In this document: positions 4,959 to 6,016 of the stretch, piece by piece
Position numbering within the stretch: position 1 is the first letter of the stretch
Layout: each line of letters starts with the position of its first letter
Source: Verrucomicrobiota bacterium
GTDB lineage: Bacteria > Verrucomicrobiota > Kiritimatiellia > CAIQIC01 > Lenti-01
Length of the DNA stretch: 6,016 nucleotides
Reading direction: 5' to 3'
Assembly: GCA_022709625.1 (NCBI GenBank)
Contig: JAKLIL010000122.1
Span: forward strand, 1-6,016
Made by a program: the position numbers and the translations under genes
The notes under the pieces: generated by a model
The model's input: only the letters and a program-made list of their open reading frames with translations
Databases searched by the model: none
What the model was told of the DNA's origin: nothing

Positions 4959-6016
4959 CTACTCGCGACCGAATTTCCGATTGAGTTCGCGGTAGCTCAG
5001 CAAAATGACCGTCGGTTTGCCTCGGGGCGAAGTATACGGCATTTCCGTATGCGCCAGATCGCGGATCAGGGCATGGAGTTCCGGTTCGGACAATTCCTGT
5101 TGGAGGCCGACGGCCTGCCGGCCCGCGATGGAGGCAATCAGCGGCTGCGCCCATTGGGCGGCATCGGGTTTGCCTCCTTGCAGCAGGCCGTCCGCGATAT
5201 CGGACAGGAGCGGCCCCGGAGCCAAACCGGCCACCCAGACAGGCAAGGCATCCACCAAAAAAGTAGACGCCCCGAATTCGGCCACGCCGAATCCCATGTG
5301 CTTGAAAAAATCCAAGTGCCGGCGCAAGATGTTGGCTTGAGCCGGCGTGACCTGAACGGTTGCCGGAGGCAAAAGCCCTTGCGAAGGGACGGTCCCCTTC
5401 TCCATCGCCCCAAGAAGGCGTTCGTACAGAATCCGCTCGTGGGCGGAACGGGAATCCATCAACACAAGCCCATCGGCGGTTTCCAGGACGGCATAGAGGT
5501 CGCCAACGCGGCCCAGGAGGCGGTATTCGGCCCAAGGGGCGGCCGGAGTTTGGGAGGAACCGGACGATATCGCGGGAGGCGGGGTCCAATCCAGCCGGGG
5601 CTGCGTGACCGCCACAGGAACTGGCGGCGAACTGGGCGGGGAAGATTTGGGGATGGCCGGCAGCGCTTTTCCGGACAAATTCGCAGGCAAGTTCCCTTGG
5701 GACAGCGTGGCTGAAGCCGGCCCGGTTGTGCGTTTTCCGGAAGAGACGTCCGGGCCGCTAATGGCCATCCGCAGGGCTTCGATGACGACGTCGCGCACCT
5801 CGGTTGGCCGCCGAAAGCGGACTTCTTTTTTGGCCGGATGGACGTTCACGTCGACCAAGTCGGCCGGCAGGTTCACTTGCATGAACAGGGGCGCATAACG
5901 TCCGCCCGGCAACACGTCCCGGTAGGCACTCTGGACGGCAAAATTGATCAACGGCGATCCGGCCGGCCGGCCGTTGATGAAGACCACTTGCATCTCGCGG
6001 TCCAGGCGGCTGCAGG
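4959..6016 (-). CDS. mutL: DNA mismatch repair protein MutL, C-terminal part; 5' end beyond window edge; metal-site residues lost
   Basis: MutL is the mismatch-repair ATPase that links mismatch recognition by MutS to downstream repair. The frame enters from the right edge (7 codons, then residue 1 here is the Met at 5993). Seen: the end of the N-terminal GHKL/S5 region with FINGRP (5-10) and VDVNVHPAKKEVRF (47-60), a Pro/Ser-rich linker (about 82-152), and the C-terminal dimerisation domain (about 155-344). The ATP-binding motifs lie outside the window. In endonuclease-type MutL the C-terminal domain carries DQHAxxExxxxE, ACR, CPHGRP and FxR. Here these read DSRSAHERILYE (180-191), AGR (290-292), SPRGKP (322-327) and FGR (341-343). 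The fold is clearly kept, as is the E-x4-E pair, but every Cys and His metal ligand is replaced. Inference: this MutL probably lacks metal-dependent nicking activity. The gene is not a pseudogene, since the frame is open and conserved. Confidence 0.96.
   Translation of the reverse strand, partial: CSRLDREMQVVFINGRPAGSPLINFAVQSAYRDVLPGGRYAPLFMQVNLPADLVDVNVHPAKKEVRFRRPTEVRDVVIEALRMAISGPDVSSGKRTTGPASATLSQGNLPANLSGKALPAIPKSSPPSSPPVPVAVTQPRLDWTPPPAISSGSSQTPAAPWAEYRLLGRVGDLYAVLETADGLVLMDSRSAHERILYERLLGAMEKGTVPSQGLLPPATVQVTPAQANILRRHLDFFKHMGFGVAEFGASTFLVDALPVWVAGLAPGPLLSDIADGLLQGGKPDAAQWAQPLIASIAGRQAVGLQQELSEPELHALIRDLAHTEMPYTSPRGKPTVILLSYRELNRKFGRE

Noticed and set aside
4807..5589. 260-codon frame on the minus strand overlapping mutL and the gap
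   Set aside because: It is an alternative frame of mutL rich in Arg/Pro/Gly with no recognisable motif; the mutL frame is conserved throughout.
4575..5714. 379-codon open frame on the plus strand spanning the rarA start, the gap and mutL
   Set aside because: It runs antisense across two clear genes and the promoter gap, with Arg/Gly/Gln-rich composition typical of GC-rich shadows.

Overview
The window is a gene-dense stretch of bacterial chromosome, visibly GC-rich. Four protein genes all lie on the minus strand. In transcription order (right to left) they are the C-terminal part of mutL (mismatch repair, cut by the right edge), rarA/mgsA (AAA+ replication-recombination ATPase), a large exported protein with an Ala/Pro/Glu/Val linker and a long charged coiled coil (no recognised family), and a mannose-1-phosphate guanylyltransferase gene cut by the left edge. 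The three intergenic gaps are 267, 99 and 121 bp, so these are more likely separate or loosely coupled transcription units than one tight operon. I see no tRNA, rRNA, CRISPR array, insertion sequence or phage gene.

Region by region: 1-901 carries the GDP-mannose synthesis gene (300 codons visible). 902-1022 is intergenic and holds a perfect 17-bp TTTCCA/TGGAAA palindrome plus a second imperfect copy about three helical turns away. 1023-3227 is the signal-peptide/linker/coiled-coil protein, with an internal 84-bp direct repeat. 3228-3326 is a short gap with a plausible sigma-70-like promoter. 3327-4691 is rarA. 4692-4958 is a 267-bp gap with a very AT-rich core (about 30% GC over 4781-4860) upstream of rarA and a G-tract cluster (sense strand) just after mutL. 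4959-6016 is mutL.

Organism: a signal-peptide-bearing protein with a TolA-like helix and nucleotide-sugar synthesis fit a Gram-negative-type envelope. The RarA sensor-1 variant GATTHNP, the MutL changes and the TTTCCA-N-TGGAAA palindromes make me lean towards the PVC group (Verrucomicrobiota/Kiritimatiellota-like). That is inference from impression, not a database result.

Functionally, mutL and rarA are both genome-maintenance genes. The other two concern the cell envelope or surface polysaccharide. The points most worth follow-up are: (1) MutL has lost all four Cys/His positions that bind metal in endonuclease-type MutL; (2) the palindromes upstream of, and inside, the guanylyltransferase gene; (3) the unclassified coiled-coil envelope protein. 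I do not see a complete new multi-gene system here.
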